A stretch of DNA of 64,000 nt from Metabacillus endolithicus (GTDB lineage: Bacteria > Bacillota > Bacilli > Bacillales > Bacillaceae), in contig NZ_CP095550.1 in the NCBI RefSeq assembly GCF_023078335.1, positions 1,842,001 to 1,906,000 on the forward strand, in the 5' to 3' direction. Every line of letters starts with the position of its first letter. Position 1 is the stretch's first letter. Shown one piece after another: positions 62,904 to 64,000 of the stretch. Both the position numbers and the translations under genes were made by a program. Under the pieces are notes generated by a model, which searched no databases, was not told the origin of the DNA, and was given only the letters and a program-made list of their open reading frames with translations.

Positions 62904-64000
62904 TTAAAATTTCTCCGCTACCTTATCAACCAATGGGTGATCCATAGCTAGGCCTGCAACTTCACTAAATGCAGCTGCTGCACCTTGTTCTTCTACCTTT
63001 TGTTTCAACTCTAATGATTCCTGATCTTCTTGTGATACAAATTGTAATGCTGCTGCCATAACCTTTACAAGGTTCTCTGGTACTTCATTGAATTCATTTA
63101 AGTATTCTAATGCTGGTGCTACAAGTCGGTCTTTTGGTCCAAGCTTACGGATTGGAGCTCTTCCGACACGCTGAACATCATCGACGATATATGGGTTGGC
63201 AAAGCGACCGATGATTTTCTCAATGTACGTTTGATGTTGATCTGCATCAAAACCGTATTTGGATACTAACACTTTACCTGTTTCACCAAGTGTGCCTAAC
63301 ACATCTTTCTTCACGTCTTCCTTCGCAATCGTTTCAGCAATGGTGTTAAGTCCAGCCAAGTTTCCTAAATAAGCTGTAGCAGCATGACCTGTATTCACCG
63401 TGAATAGCTTACGCTCAATATAAGCTGAAAGATTTTCAACGAAAAGTGCTTCCTCAATTTTCGGCTGTCCACCCTTAATTTGTGTAGAATCAATCACCCA
63501 TTCATGGAATGGTTCAACAAGAACATCTAAAAGACGTTCGTTGTTTTGATTTGGTACGATACGATCTACTGCAGAGTTCGGGAAGCCGATATGTTCTTCC
63601 ACCCATGCTTGTTCTTCTTCATTCAGCTTTTCTAACACATGTTTTTTCAGCTCACTACTTCCACCAACCATGTTTTCACAAGCAATGACGTTAAGTGCTT
63701 CCCTACCGATTTCCTTACGTTTTTTCAAACCTTCTGCAATCAAAGGAGCCACAAATTTCAAAATATGTGGACCAACTGCAGTTGTTACAATATCAGCTGT
63801 TGAGATTGATTCTACAACCGCATCTGGAGATTGCTGACTGTTAATGCCTGAAACTCCTTCAACCAAAGTTTCCTGTTTTTCTTCGTTTGCTAGCATTACA
63901 CGATATGATTTCTCTTTATTCAGTTCATCGATCAACGCTTCATTTACATCAACAAATTCAACAGAATATCCTGACTGATGAAGAAGAAGCCCGATGAAGC
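62904..64000 (-). CDS. mtlD: Mannitol-1-phosphate 5-dehydrogenase (5' end outside the window)
   Basis: Oxidises mannitol 1-phosphate to fructose 6-phosphate with NAD. The frame continues to the right edge, where FIGLLLHQSGYSVEFVDVNE is the end of the Rossmann nucleotide-binding motif, so about 10-20 residues are missing. Further motifs are TAVGPHILKFVAPLI, ALNVIACENMVGGS (substrate-binding region) and KLFTVNTGHAATAYLG, all typical of the family. It probably belongs to a mannitol PTS operon beyond the edge. It converges on array 4. Confidence 0.94.
   Translation of the reverse strand, partial: FIGLLLHQSGYSVEFVDVNEALIDELNKEKSYRVMLANEEKQETLVEGVSGINSQQSPDAVVESISTADIVTTAVGPHILKFVAPLIAEGLKKRKEIGREALNVIACENMVGGSSELKKHVLEKLNEEEQAWVEEHIGFPNSAVDRIVPNQNNERLLDVLVEPFHEWVIDSTQIKGGQPKIEEALFVENLSAYIERKLFTVNTGHAATAYLGNLAGLNTIAETIAKEDVKKDVLGTLGETGKVLVSKYGFDADQHQTYIEKIIGRFANPYIVDDVQRVGRAPIRKLGPKDRLVAPALEYLNEFNEVPENLVKVMAAALQFVSQEDQESLELKQKVEEQGAAAAFSEVAGLAMDHPLVDKVAEKF

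Overview
The window is a chromosome segment of a low-GC, endospore-former-type Bacillaceae bacterium (Bacillus in the broad sense). Gene content and order point there: the cggR-gapA-pgk-tpiA-pgm-eno glycolytic operon, rpoN with a CcpA-type cre site, clpP with a CtsR box, the nudix-rapZ-yvcK-whiA-crh cluster, trxB, a complete hisZGDBHAFI operon, hprK-lgt-yvoD-ppaX-yvoF, csbA-uvrB-uvrA and yvlABCD with a sigma-W promoter all match the Bacillus layout. Most genes lie on the minus strand. I cannot fix the species; prfC and a c-di-GMP riboswitch in front of an EAL gene argue against B. subtilis itself.

Layout. 1-560: 3' end of a BceB-like ABC permease. 0.8-8.4 kb: glycolytic operon with the CggR operator and a dispersed Bacillus-type repeat between cggR and gapA. 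8.4-12.3 kb: glutaredoxin-like protein, rpoN, a small protein, tRNA-Arg(CCG), a DUF2269 protein, clpP. 12.4-13.3 kb: tandem palindrome array 1. 13.3-20.1 kb: crh, whiA, yvcK, rapZ, nudix, trxB, TPR protein. 20.2-27.7 kb: DUF3231 protein and his operon. 27.9-28.4 kb: array 2. 28.5-32.6 kb: yvoF, ppaX, yvoD, lgt, hprK. 32.8-42.2 kb: a signalling and envelope section (PAS-GGDEF protein, cell-wall amidase, secreted phosphoesterase, yvlABCD, a candidate type I toxin-antitoxin locus, a chemoreceptor with an unexplained structured leader, and an EAL protein behind a c-di-GMP-I riboswitch). 42.4-48.2 kb: uvrA, uvrB (LexA box), csbA, a GNAT protein. 48.3-52.3 kb: prfC, a chemoreceptor remnant, degenerate array 5, Pit transporter and its DUF47 partner. 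52.5-53.1 kb: array 3. 53.2-57.4 kb: SwrC-like RND pump with a divergent TetR regulator. 57.5-61.5 kb: manA, cardiolipin synthase, aminotransferase. 61.7-62.8 kb: array 4. 62.9 kb to the end: mtlD, truncated by the window edge.

Two things stand out. First, four intergenic tandem arrays share one architecture: a 27-bp hairpin followed by a spacer of about 25 bp. Arrays 1 and 4 keep a period of exactly 52 bp over 17 and 21 units, and array 2 nearly so. Three of the arrays use versions of the same arms (TGTCYCGAT / ATCGRGACA), while array 2 keeps the geometry with different arms. They sit between operons, flanked by terminators, and are neither CRISPR nor coding. Second, nine genes (eno, pgm, yvcK, hisH, yvoD, lgt, pit, cls and the aminotransferase) carry one- or two-base indels, mostly in short homopolymers. 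Since several are essential, these look like sequence errors rather than genuine decay.

Regulation visible in the sequence ties carbon status (CggR, HprK/Crh, cre at rpoN), proteolysis (CtsR-clpP), envelope stress (sigma W-yvl), DNA damage (LexA-uvrB) and c-di-GMP (GGDEF, EAL and riboswitch) to the genes around it.
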